In this document: in pieces, positions 16,167 through 23,817 of the stretch
Numbering within the stretch: position 1 is the stretch's first letter
Layout of the letters: each line of letters starts with the position of its first letter
Assembly: GCA_030147325.1 (NCBI GenBank)
Contig: JASLAA010000098.1
Location: 1-25,072 of the forward strand
Reading direction: 5' to 3'
DNA: 25,072 bases
Origin: Arthrobacter sp.
Lineage (GTDB): Bacteria; Actinomycetota; Actinomycetes; Actinomycetales; Micrococcaceae
The notes under the pieces: generated by a model
Told to the model about the DNA's origin: nothing
The model's input: the letters and a program-made list of their open reading frames with translations, nothing else
Database searches by the model: none
Position numbers and translations under genes: made by a program

Positions 16167-16233
16167 GTGCTGTCCTCGCCGCCTCGGTCCAGCCGGTGCG
16201 GCGAGGTAATCCACGCCTGAGGAGTACCGAACC

Positions 16234-19200
16234 ATGAGCCTGAACGGATTGCGCGCAGCGCTGGCCGAGGACGCGTCCTTCGCGCGGGTCCGCACCAATG
16301 CATCCCGTCCCGTGGAGCAGCGCAGCGCCGACCTGCAGATCGGCGCGCCCGCCGGGATGCGTGCGCCCCTGATCGCCGAGATGGTCGACGGGCTCGACGA
16401 CGTCGCCGCCTCGGCGGACGACGACGCTGCCGCCCGCGGTGTCGAGGGCGCCGTCCCCGTGGTGCTCGCCATCACCGCGACCGGGCGGGAGTCGGAGGAC
16501 CTCGCGGCGGCGCTCCGCAGCTACCTGCCGATGGGCTCGATCGAGGAGTTCCCGAGCTGGGAGACCCTGCCCCACGAGCGCCTGTCACCGCGCTCGGACA
16601 CGGTGGGCCGCCGACTGTCCGTCCTGCGCAGGCTCGCACACCCCGAAGGTTCGCCGGTCAGGGTCATCACGGCGCCGATCCGCGCGGTCGTGCAGCCGCT
16701 CGTCGCCGGGCTGGGCGATCTCGAGCCCGTCTCGCTGAAGGTCGGCGACGAGGTGGCCTTCTCGGACGTCGTCAGGGCGCTCTCAGACGCCGCCTACGCC
16801 CGCGTGGACATGGTCACGCATCGGGGAGAGTTCGCCGTCCGCGGCGGGATCATCGACGTCTTCCCGCCCACCGAGGACCACCCGATCCGCGTCGACTTCT
16901 TCGGTGACGAGGTGGACCAGATGCGCTGGTTCGCCGTCGCCGACCAGCGGTCCCTGACCTCCGGGGAGCCTCCGGCCGCCCTGTACGCGCCTCCCTGCCG
17001 CGAGATCCTCATCACCCCCTCCGTGATGTCGCGTGCCGCGAAGCTGCAGTCGGAACTGCCGGCCGCCGCGTCGATGCTGGAGAAGATCGCCGGCGGCATC
17101 GCCGTCGAGGGCATGGAGTCCCTCGCCCCCGTGCTCGTGGATGCCATGGTGCCCTTCCTGGGCGAACTGCCGCCCGGGTCGATCGCCGTCGTGATCGAAC
17201 CCGAGAAGGTGCGCGCCCGCGCCCACGACCTCGCCGCCACCAATGAGGAGTTCCTCGCCGCCGCCTGGTCCACCGCGTCGGAGGGCGGGGCGGCACCGCT
17301 GGACCTCGGCGAGGGCCTCGGCACCGAACTGCAGGAAGCCAGCTTCCGCTCCCTCACCGACACCCGGGCGACCGCGCTGGCGCACGCCGTCGCATGGTGG
17401 GGTATCACGTCCTTCGGAGCCGACGAGGAACTGAGCGACGTCGACAGCTTCACGCTGCACGCACGCGAGCCGCGCGGCTACCAGGGCGACGTCGCCGAGA
17501 TGATGGAGTTCATCGGCGGCCGGGTGCGCGACCAATGGAGGGTGGTCGTGGCGACCGAGGGCCCCGGCCCGGCCCAGCGGCTCGCGGAGCTCTTCCACGA
17601 CAACGACATCCCGACCAGCCGCGTGGACTCCCTCGAGGATCTGCCGCAGCCGGGCATCATCGAGATCACGACGGCGTCCGCCGGTCGGGGCTTCGTGGTG
17701 GACGGCCTGAAGATCGGCCTGCTGACGGAGGCGGACCTGCTCGGCCGCACGAGTGCCTCGGGCACCCGGGACATGCGCAGGATGCCCTCCCGCCGCCGGA
17801 ACGCCGTCGACCCGCTGCAGCTCAAGGACGGCGACTTCGTGGTGCACGAGCAGCACGGCGTCGCGAGGTTCGTCGAACTCATGCAGCGCTCCACCGGGGC
17901 CGGGCCCACCCGGACCACGCGCGAGTACCTCGTCCTCGAATACGCGCCGTCCAAACGCGGCGCGCCGGGGGACCGCCTGTTCGTGCCCACGGACCAGCTC
18001 GACCAGGTGACGCGCTACGTGGGCGGTGATGCCCCGGCCCTGAGCAAGATGGGCGGCTCGGACTGGAGCAAGACCAAGAACCAGGCGCGCAAGGCGGTCA
18101 AGGAGATCGCCGGAGAGCTCATCCGGCTGTACTCGGCGCGCATGGCCTCGCGCGGACACGCCTTCGCCCCGGACACACCGTGGCAACGCGAGCTCGAGGA
18201 AGCCTTCCCGTACATCGAGACGCCGGACCAGTTGACCACCATCAACGAGGTGAAGGCGGACATGGAGCGCGAAGTGCCCATGGACCGCCTCGTCTCCGGC
18301 GACGTCGGCTACGGAAAGACCGAGATCGCTGTCCGCGCGGCGTTCAAGGCGGTGCAGGACGGCAAGCAGGTGGCCATCCTCGTGCCCACCACGCTCCTGG
18401 TGCAGCAGCACTTCGAGACCTTTTCCGAGCGCTTCTCCGGGTTCCCGGTGCGCGTCCGGGCGATGTCCAGGTTCCAGGCGGCCAAGGAGTCCCGAGAGAC
18501 GGCCGAGGGTCTCACCTCGGGCGCGGTCGACGTCGTGATCGGCACGCACCGGCTGCTGTCCAAGGAGGTCTCCTTCAAGGACCTCGGCCTCGTGATCGTC
18601 GACGAGGAGCAGCGCTTCGGTGTGGAGCACAAGGAAGCGCTGAAGAAGATGCGCACCAACGTCGACGTCCTCGCCATGAGTGCCACGCCCATCCCGCGAA
18701 CGCTTGAGATGTCCCTCACCGGGATCCGGGAGACCTCCACGCTGGCAACCCCGCCCGAGGAGCGCCACCCCGTCCTCACCTACGTCGGCCCGTACACCGA
18801 CAAGCAGGCATCCGCAGCGATCCGTCGGGAACTGATGCGCGAGGGACAGGTCTTCTTCGTCCACAACCGCGTCTCCTCCATCGACAGGACCGCCGCGCAC
18901 CTGAAGGAACTCGTTCCCGAGGCACGGGTGGCCGTGGCTCACGGCCAGATGACGGAGTCGCGGCTCGAGCAGATCATCGTGGACTTCTGGGAGAAGCGGT
19001 TCGACGTCCTGGTGTGCACCACGATCATCGAGACGGGCCTGGACATCTCCAACGCCAACACGCTGATCGTGGACCGGGCGGACAACTACGGCCTCTCCCA
19101 GCTGCACCAGCTCCGCGGGCGCGTGGGCCGCGGGCGGGAACGCGCCTACGCCTACTTCCTGTACCCCTCGGAGAAACCACTGGGCGAAGTGGCCCTCGAG

Positions 19201-19854
19201 CGGCTCAAGGCCGTCGCCTCGCACAACGAACTCGGTGCCGGCATGCAGCTGGCCCTGAAGGACCTCGAGATCCGCGGTGCGGGCAACCTGCTCGGTGGAG
19301 AGCAGTCCGGGCACATCCAGGGCGTCGGGTTCGACCTCTACATCCGCCTGGTCGGAGAGGCCGTCGCGACCTTCCGAGGGGAGGCCGAGGAGAAGGCGGC
19401 GGAGATGAAGATCGAGCTGCCCGTCAACGCCCACCTGCCGCACGACTACGTGCCGGGGGAGCGGCTGCGGCTCGAGGCCTACCGCAAGCTGGCCGCGGCC
19501 ATCACCGAGGAGGCGATCGACGCCGTCGTCGCCGAGCTCAAGGACCGCTACGGAGAGCCGCCCGCCGCGGTCGAGAACCTCATCTCGGTGGCGCGTTTCA
19601 GGGTCACCGCGAGGTCCCTCGGGCTCACGGACGTGGCGCTGCAGGGGAACTTCATCAAGTTCTCACCCGCCGAACTGCCGGAGTCCAAGCAGATGCGCCT
19701 GGCCCGGATGTACCCGGGCGCCACGATCAAGCCCGCCATGAACGCCGTACTGGTCCCCAAGCCCAAGACGGCGAGGATCGGCGGACGCGACCTCGTGGAC
19801 GCCGAGATCCTCGACTGGGCGAAGAACGTACTCGAGACGGTGTTCACGCCCTAG
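16234..19854 (+). CDS. mfd: Transcription-repair coupling factor
   Basis: This 1206-residue Mfd removes RNA polymerase stalled at DNA lesions and recruits UvrA. The N-terminal third is UvrB-like (RGGIIDVFPPTEDHPIRVDFFG near 204-228). Residues about 530-620 are the CarD-like RNA-polymerase-interacting domain (DGDFVVHEQHGVARF). The SF2 translocase motor has Walker A GDVGYGKT near 690-697, the DEEQ box in VDEEQRFGVEH near 790, and LRGRVGRG near 965-972. The C-terminal regulatory domain is complete (GERLRLEAYRKLA onward). The ATG at 16234 is preceded by GAGGAG with nine bases spacing. Length and motifs are normal for the family. It is divergent from the DUF2505 gene and ends at a strong bidirectional hairpin. 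Confidence 0.98.
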   Translation: MSLNGLRAALAEDASFARVRTNASRPVEQRSADLQIGAPAGMRAPLIAEMVDGLDDVAASADDDAAARGVEGAVPVVLAITATGRESEDLAAALRSYLPMGSIEEFPSWETLPHERLSPRSDTVGRRLSVLRRLAHPEGSPVRVITAPIRAVVQPLVAGLGDLEPVSLKVGDEVAFSDVVRALSDAAYARVDMVTHRGEFAVRGGIIDVFPPTEDHPIRVDFFGDEVDQMRWFAVADQRSLTSGEPPAALYAPPCREILITPSVMSRAAKLQSELPAAASMLEKIAGGIAVEGMESLAPVLVDAMVPFLGELPPGSIAVVIEPEKVRARAHDLAATNEEFLAAAWSTASEGGAAPLDLGEGLGTELQEASFRSLTDTRATALAHAVAWWGITSFGADEELSDVDSFTLHAREPRGYQGDVAEMMEFIGGRVRDQWRVVVATEGPGPAQRLAELFHDNDIPTSRVDSLEDLPQPGIIEITTASAGRGFVVDGLKIGLLTEADLLGRTSASGTRDMRRMPSRRRNAVDPLQLKDGDFVVHEQHGVARFVELMQRSTGAGPTRTTREYLVLEYAPSKRGAPGDRLFVPTDQLDQVTRYVGGDAPALSKMGGSDWSKTKNQARKAVKEIAGELIRLYSARMASRGHAFAPDTPWQRELEEAFPYIETPDQLTTINEVKADMEREVPMDRLVSGDVGYGKTEIAVRAAFKAVQDGKQVAILVPTTLLVQQHFETFSERFSGFPVRVRAMSRFQAAKESRETAEGLTSGAVDVVIGTHRLLSKEVSFKDLGLVIVDEEQRFGVEHKEALKKMRTNVDVLAMSATPIPRTLEMSLTGIRETSTLATPPEERHPVLTYVGPYTDKQASAAIRRELMREGQVFFVHNRVSSIDRTAAHLKELVPEARVAVAHGQMTESRLEQIIVDFWEKRFDVLVCTTIIETGLDISNANTLIVDRADNYGLSQLHQLRGRVGRGRERAYAYFLYPSEKPLGEVALERLKAVASHNELGAGMQLALKDLEIRGAGNLLGGEQSGHIQGVGFDLYIRLVGEAVATFRGEAEEKAAEMKIELPVNAHLPHDYVPGERLRLEAYRKLAAAITEEAIDAVVAELKDRYGEPPAAVENLISVARFRVTARSLGLTDVALQGNFIKFSPAELPESKQMRLARMYPGATIKPAMNAVLVPKPKTARIGGRDLVDAEILDWAKNVLETVFTP

Positions 19855-19868
19855 CACCCCGCACGACG

Positions 19869-19904
19869 CGAAGAAGGCCGCCCCGCACGGGACGGCCTTC
19901 TTCG
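19869..19904. terminator. Bidirectional terminator between mfd and the small membrane protein gene
   Basis: A 12-bp stem containing GAAGAAGGCCG, one C-A mismatch, three more GC pairs and a GCAC loop form a hairpin 15 bases after the mfd stop. The TTCTTC side followed by GTC serves plus-strand transcripts. The opposite gene ends at 19937, so it can serve both. Confidence 0.85.
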
Positions 19905-19936
19905 TCATCGATCTGCGCGGGAACCGCGCCGGAGGA

Positions 19937-20224
19937 TCAGGAACTGACGGCGGTGCCCTTTTCCTTCTCGTCCGTCCGGTTGCCCTCGGCGAGGTTGTAG
20001 CCGGTGTCGGCCCGGCCCAGGATCCCCTGCGGGATGTAGAAGACGAGGAACGCGACGACGACGAGGACCCCCATGGGCCAGATGGTCTGCGGCGTGAACC
20101 AGGTCAACGAGTACATGCTGAGGAGGAACGCACCGAAGATGACCACGAACCACACGATGTTGCTGACGAGGTGGCCCTTGCCGGCGTGGGCGGGCTGACT
20201 CTCGGCACTGGCTTCGTGTGACAT
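19937..20224 (-). CDS. Small two-helix membrane protein of unknown function
   Basis: This 95-residue protein has a short hydrophilic N-terminus (MSHEASAESQPAHAGKGH), two hydrophobic segments (about 20-41 and 48-67) and a charged, lysine/glutamate-rich tail (NRTDEKEKG). ATG 20224 is chosen because AAGGAG lies five to six bases upstream; a longer in-frame reading to 20341 would run into deoC and has no such site. I do not recognise a named family, though the layout resembles small conserved actinobacterial membrane proteins. It lies downstream of deoC, 61 bases away, beyond the inverted repeat at 20259-20292. Confidence 0.8.
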   Translation of the reverse strand: MSHEASAESQPAHAGKGHLVSNIVWFVVIFGAFLLSMYSLTWFTPQTIWPMGVLVVVAFLVFYIPQGILGRADTGYNLAEGNRTDEKEKGTAVSS

Positions 20225-20258
20225 CGGATCTCCTTGACTGGTGTGGTGCATGGTCTGT

Positions 20259-20292
20259 CTACTGACTTCTCGGGCGGCGGGACGGTCAGTAG
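20259..20292 (-). repeat. Inverted repeat overlapping the end of deoC
   Basis: CTACTGAC at 20259-20266 is a perfect 8-base inverted copy of GTCAGTAG at 20285-20292, with an 18-base GC-rich loop. It includes the deoC stop codon. It may be a weak terminator or an mRNA-stabilising hairpin between deoC and the small membrane protein gene; no T tract follows. Confidence 0.45.
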
Positions 20293-20966
20293 CCGTCCGC
20301 GCCCTGTTCACCCTTAACGATAGCGACTCCCGAGCTCGCACCGATACGCGTCGCTCCGGCGTCGATCATCGCGCGCGCGTCCTCGAGGGACCGCACCCCG
20401 CCGGAGGCCTTCACTCCGATGTCCGGACCGACGGTCCTCCGCATGAGGGCGACGTCCTCGACGGTCGCGCCACCGCCGTTGAAGCCCGTGGAGGTCTTCA
20501 CGAAATCCGCCCCTGCCTCGACAGCGGCCTCACACGCAAGCACTTTCTGCTCATCCGTGAGCAGGGAGGTCTCGATGATCACCTTGAGAATGGCGCCCTG
20601 CTCGTGGACGGCGTCGGCCACGGCCAGGATGTCGCGCACCAGGACGTCCTTCTCACCGGCACGGGCTGCGGCGATGTCGATGACCATGTCGATCTCGTCC
20701 GCGCCGTCGGCGACCGCTCCGCGGGCCTCGACGACCTTGACCTCCGTGGTCGAGGCGCCCAGCGGGAAGCCGATGACCGAGCAGGTGAGGACGCCGCTGT
20801 CCTTCACAGCGGTGCGGACCGTGCTGACCCACAGGGGATTCACGCAGACGGACTTGAACGAGTACTCGACCGCCTCGCGGCACACCGTGAGGATCTGCTC
20901 GCGGCTGGCCTCGGGCTTGAGGAGCGTGTGGTCGATGAAAGAGGCGAGTGATACGTCGTTGGGCAT
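20286..20966 (-). CDS. deoC: Deoxyribose-phosphate aldolase
   Basis: DeoC cleaves 2-deoxyribose-5-phosphate to glyceraldehyde-3-phosphate and acetaldehyde, the last step of deoxynucleoside breakdown. The 226-residue product from ATG 20966 has the family residues: Asp93 in DEIDMVI, the Schiff-base Lys157 in FVKTSTGF, and Lys186 in GVKASGG. The start MPNDVSLASFIDHTLLKP matches the usual family N-terminus; an in-frame ATG at 20975 would add only three residues. It follows the phospho-sugar mutase gene by 70 bases on the same strand, and that enzyme as a phosphopentomutase would supply its substrate. Confidence 0.96.
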   Translation of the reverse strand: MPNDVSLASFIDHTLLKPEASREQILTVCREAVEYSFKSVCVNPLWVSTVRTAVKDSGVLTCSVIGFPLGASTTEVKVVEARGAVADGADEIDMVIDIAAARAGEKDVLVRDILAVADAVHEQGAILKVIIETSLLTDEQKVLACEAAVEAGADFVKTSTGFNGGGATVEDVALMRRTVGPDIGVKASGGVRSLEDARAMIDAGATRIGASSGVAIVKGEQGADGY

Positions 20967-21036
20967 GGTTCCCATCTTTCCATGTCGGGTGGTGGATGCC
21001 GGCCGGGACCCGGAGCGGCGGGCCGACTGCACGGAT

Positions 21037-22785
21037 CTAGCGGTCCAGTGCCTCACCGACGTCGCGCTTCACTGCGGCGAGGCGCGTCCGCGCGGATTCC
21101 TTGGCCGCGGCCAGCCCGTCAGCGGATTTTACGGGCTCCACCACCTCGAGGTAGCACTTGAGCTTCGGCTCGGTGCCGCTCGGCCGGATGATCACGCGGG
21201 TCTCGTCCTGCGTGACGTACAGGAGGCCGTCCGTGGGCGGCAGGTGGGCCGATCCCTGGGCGAGGTCCTCGGCAACGATCACGGGAGCACCTGCGAACGA
21301 CGTCGGCGGGTTCTCCCGCAGCCTGCTCATCATGGCGCCGAGCAGGCCGAGACTCTCCACGCGCACCGACACCTGGTCGGAGGCGTGGAGGCCATGGACC
21401 AGGGAGGCGTCGTCCAGGAGATCGAAGAGGGTGCGCCCCGCGGCCTTCGTCGCGGCTGCGAGCTCTGCGAGCAGGAGTCCGGCGGAGATGCCGTCCTTGT
21501 CCCGGACCAGGTCGGGGGCCACGCAGTAGCCGAGCGCTTCCTCGTAGCCGAACGAGAGGTCGTGGACACGCGCGATCCACTTGAACCCGGTCAGCGTCTG
21601 CGCGTGGTCGATGCCGGCGTCGGCGGCGATGCGCCCGAGCAGTCGGGAGGAGACGATCGAGTTGGCGAAGACAGCGCGCGGTGCCGGATCCGTTCCGATG
21701 GGCACGTCGCCGCGGGTGTCTCCGGTGATCCTGGCGGCGAGGTGCAGGCCGAGGAGCGTCCCGACCTCGTCGCCACGGAGCATGCGCCACCCTCCGGTGG
21801 CCGGTTCCCGGGCGGCCAGCGCCACGCGGTCCGCATCGGGGTCGTTGGCGATCACCAGATCGGCGCCTACCTCCTCCGCGGTCTCGAGGGCGAGGTCCAG
21901 CGCTCCGGGTTCCTCCGGGTTCGGGAAGGCCACCGTCGGGAAATCCGGGTCCGGCTCGGCCTGCAGCGCGACGACGGTGACGTCGTCGAACCCGGCTGCG
22001 GCCAGCACCGACAGGGCGGTCCGGCCGCCCACGCCGTGCAGGGGAGTGAGGACGATCTTGAGGTCACGCGCGGTGACGGCGGGATCCGCGAGGGCGGAGA
22101 CCGCTGCCACGTAGTCGGTCTCGATGGTCTCCGGCAGGACGGTCCATCCGTCGGACGCCAGCTCGACGTGGTCCACCGCGGCGATGTGCGCGGCGATCCC
22201 GGCGTCGTGCGGGGCCACGATCTGCACCCCGCGGGCATCCTCCTCGACCGCGCGTCCGCCCAGGTAGACCTTGTAGCCGTTGTCCTGGGGCGGGTTGTGA
22301 CTGGCGGTGACCATGATGCCCACCTCGCAGGCGAGGGCCCGGATGGCGTAGGCGAGCACCGGCGTCGGCAGCTCGCTCGGCATCAGAAAGGTCTCGATAC
22401 CGGCGGCGGTGAGGATCGCGGCGGTCTCCTCGGCGAAGATGCTCGAGTTGTACCGGGCGTCGAATCCGACGACGGCGCGGGGTGCGTACGCCCCGGCGGC
22501 GAGGTCCAGCGCGTGGGCGGCGACGCCGGCGGCCGCGCGGCGGACCACCACCCGGTTCATGCGATTCGGCCCGGCACCGAGGGCTGCGCGGAGACCGGCC
22601 GTGCCGAAGGCCAGCGGCCCCGAGAAGCGGTCGCGGACGTCCTGCTCGGACACGGCGGCGGAGGGGTCCCCCGCGCGGATGTGTCCGATGAGCGTTCGGA
22701 GCTCGTCCGCCGTCTGCGGGTCCGGGTCCGCCCCGGCCCAGGAGTCGGCGATGGTGAGGAGGGTGTCGAGGTCCGGGGTGGTCAT
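21037..22785 (-). CDS. Phospho-sugar mutase (phosphoglucomutase/phosphomannomutase family), probable phosphopentomutase role
   Basis: A 582-residue alpha-D-phosphohexomutase family enzyme that moves a phosphate between C1 and C5/C6 of sugars through a phosphoserine. Residues seen: FGTAGLR near 60-65, catalytic Ser162 in TASHNPPQDNGYK, the magnesium loop DPDADR (315-320), the sugar-binding GYEEALG, and the C-terminal phosphate site RPSGTEPKLK near 540-550. Length and TASHNP context fit the group called pmmB in mycobacteria. ATG 22785 has AAGGA five bases upstream. It lies between purine nucleoside phosphorylase and deoC, so conversion of (deoxy)ribose-1-phosphate to the 5-phosphate is the likely role. 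No separate phosphopentomutase (deoB) is seen here. Hexose substrates cannot be excluded from sequence. Confidence 0.93.
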   Translation of the reverse strand: MTTPDLDTLLTIADSWAGADPDPQTADELRTLIGHIRAGDPSAAVSEQDVRDRFSGPLAFGTAGLRAALGAGPNRMNRVVVRRAAAGVAAHALDLAAGAYAPRAVVGFDARYNSSIFAEETAAILTAAGIETFLMPSELPTPVLAYAIRALACEVGIMVTASHNPPQDNGYKVYLGGRAVEEDARGVQIVAPHDAGIAAHIAAVDHVELASDGWTVLPETIETDYVAAVSALADPAVTARDLKIVLTPLHGVGGRTALSVLAAAGFDDVTVVALQAEPDPDFPTVAFPNPEEPGALDLALETAEEVGADLVIANDPDADRVALAAREPATGGWRMLRGDEVGTLLGLHLAARITGDTRGDVPIGTDPAPRAVFANSIVSSRLLGRIAADAGIDHAQTLTGFKWIARVHDLSFGYEEALGYCVAPDLVRDKDGISAGLLLAELAAATKAAGRTLFDLLDDASLVHGLHASDQVSVRVESLGLLGAMMSRLRENPPTSFAGAPVIVAEDLAQGSAHLPPTDGLLYVTQDETRVIIRPSGTEPKLKCYLEVVEPVKSADGLAAAKESARTRLAAVKRDVGEALDR

Positions 22786-22860
22786 GCGGGTCCTTACTGG
22801 ATCGGCGGGGCCGGCAGCGCGGCCTGCCTGCTGGTGGTGGGCGTGCCGGAGGTGCCCCGG

Positions 22861-23661
22861 CTAGATCGTGGCGACGATGTCGGCGAGCAGCCGCGAGATG
22901 CGCGGACCTGCCGCCTGCCCGGCCTCGATGACCTCTGCGTGGCTGAGCGGTACGGGGCTGATACCCGCCGCGAGGTTCGTGACGAGCGAGATCCCGAAGA
23001 CCTCCATGCCGGCGTGCCGCGCGGCGATGGCCTCGAGCGCGGTGGACATGCCCACGAGGTCGGCCCCGATGCGCCGCGCGTACTGCACTTCCGCCGGGGT
23101 CTCGTAGTGCGGGCCGGTGAACTGCGCGTAGACGCCTTCCTCGAGCGAGGGGTCCACCCGGCGGGCTAGCTCGCGCAAGCGTGAGGAGTAGAGGTCGGTC
23201 AGGTCGACGAACGTCGCACCCTCGAGCGGGGACGACGCCGTGAGGTTGATGTGGTCGCTGATGAGCACCGGCGTCCCGGGCTGCCAGTGTTCCTTCAACC
23301 CCCCGCAGCCGTTGGTGAGGATCATCGTCGTCGCGCCTGCCGCCGCGGCGGTGCGTACGCCGTGGACGACGGCCCGCACGCCCTTCCCCTCGTAGAAGTG
23401 GGTGCGGGCACCCAGTACGAGGGCACGCTTGCCGTGGGGCGTGAGGACCGAGCGGATGGTGCCGGTGTGTCCGACGACGGCGGGTGCCGAGAAGCCGGGG
23501 ACGTCCGCGGCATCGAGGGTGTGGGTGGTCTCACCGATCAGTCCGGCCGCCTCCCCCCAGCCCGAGCCAAGGACGAGAGCCGTGTCATGCCGGTCGATGC
23601 CGGTGGCACGGGCGATGTGGTCGGCGGCGTTGCGGGCCAGGTCGAAAGGATCGGAAGTCAC
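22861..23661 (-). CDS. punA: Purine nucleoside phosphorylase (trimeric type)
   Basis: The enzyme splits inosine, guanosine and their deoxy forms with phosphate, giving the base and (deoxy)ribose-1-phosphate. The 266 residues carry the trimeric PNP motifs: LGSGWG (31-36), VGHTG with His65, the RTHFYEG segment (86-92), TNGCGGL (116-122), FTGPHYETPAE (181-191), GMST (204-207) and the base-contacting asparagine in TNLAAG (229). The start is GTG at 23661. A TAAGTT box ends six bases before it, so the message may be leaderless, which explains the lack of a ribosome binding site. It is first in the run PNP, mutase, deoC, with gaps of 75 and 70 bases. Confidence 0.95.
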   Translation of the reverse strand: MTSDPFDLARNAADHIARATGIDRHDTALVLGSGWGEAAGLIGETTHTLDAADVPGFSAPAVVGHTGTIRSVLTPHGKRALVLGARTHFYEGKGVRAVVHGVRTAAAAGATTMILTNGCGGLKEHWQPGTPVLISDHINLTASSPLEGATFVDLTDLYSSRLRELARRVDPSLEEGVYAQFTGPHYETPAEVQYARRIGADLVGMSTALEAIAARHAGMEVFGISLVTNLAAGISPVPLSHAEVIEAGQAAGPRISRLLADIVATI

Positions 23662-23669
23662 CGGAACAA

Positions 23670-23689
23670 CTTACCCTGCGGCGGGTAAG
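23670..23689. promoter_or_regulatory. Palindrome over the PNP promoter (candidate operator)
   Basis: CTTACCC-TGCGGC-GGGTAAG is a perfect inverted repeat with 7-base arms. On the minus strand its outer arm (GGGTAAG) overlaps the TAAGTT -10-like box of the PNP gene, the place where a repressor would block transcription. The cognate regulator is not in this window. Confidence 0.5.
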
Positions 23690-23713
23690 GCGACCACCGC
23701 CACCGGTCGCCTT
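23687..23713. repeat. 9-bp inverted repeat next to the PNP operator
   Basis: AAGGCGACC (23687-23695) and GGTCGCCTT (23705-23713) are exact inverse complements with a nine-base spacer. It shares three bases with the palindrome at 23670-23689. Directly beyond, CCGCCATCGGT is repeated in tandem around 23717-23740. All lie in the 156-base divergent gap between PNP and lpdA. Confidence 0.4.
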
Positions 23714-23805
23714 CGACCCGCCATCGGTCCGCCATCGGTGCGCCGGACCCCGCGACCGGGTGTCCTCCTCCTTGCGCGATTTTCGCGGGTGTCAGTGCCA
23801 TGGGC

Positions 23806-23811
23806 GACAAT
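23806..23811 (+). promoter_or_regulatory. Candidate -10 box for the quinone dehydrogenase gene
   Basis: GACAAT ends six bases before the GTG at 23818, the spacing expected if transcription begins on the start codon (leaderless message). No convincing -35 is seen. Confidence 0.35.
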
Positions 23812-23817
23812 TGGAGC

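Noticed and set aside
16783..19443. 886-residue minus-strand open frame opposite mfd
   Set aside because: Antisense to a complete Mfd; His/Leu/Arg/Gly-rich and without motifs.
20419..23169. 916-residue plus-strand open frame opposite deoC, the mutase and PNP
   Set aside because: It spans three well-supported minus-strand genes and has no domain.
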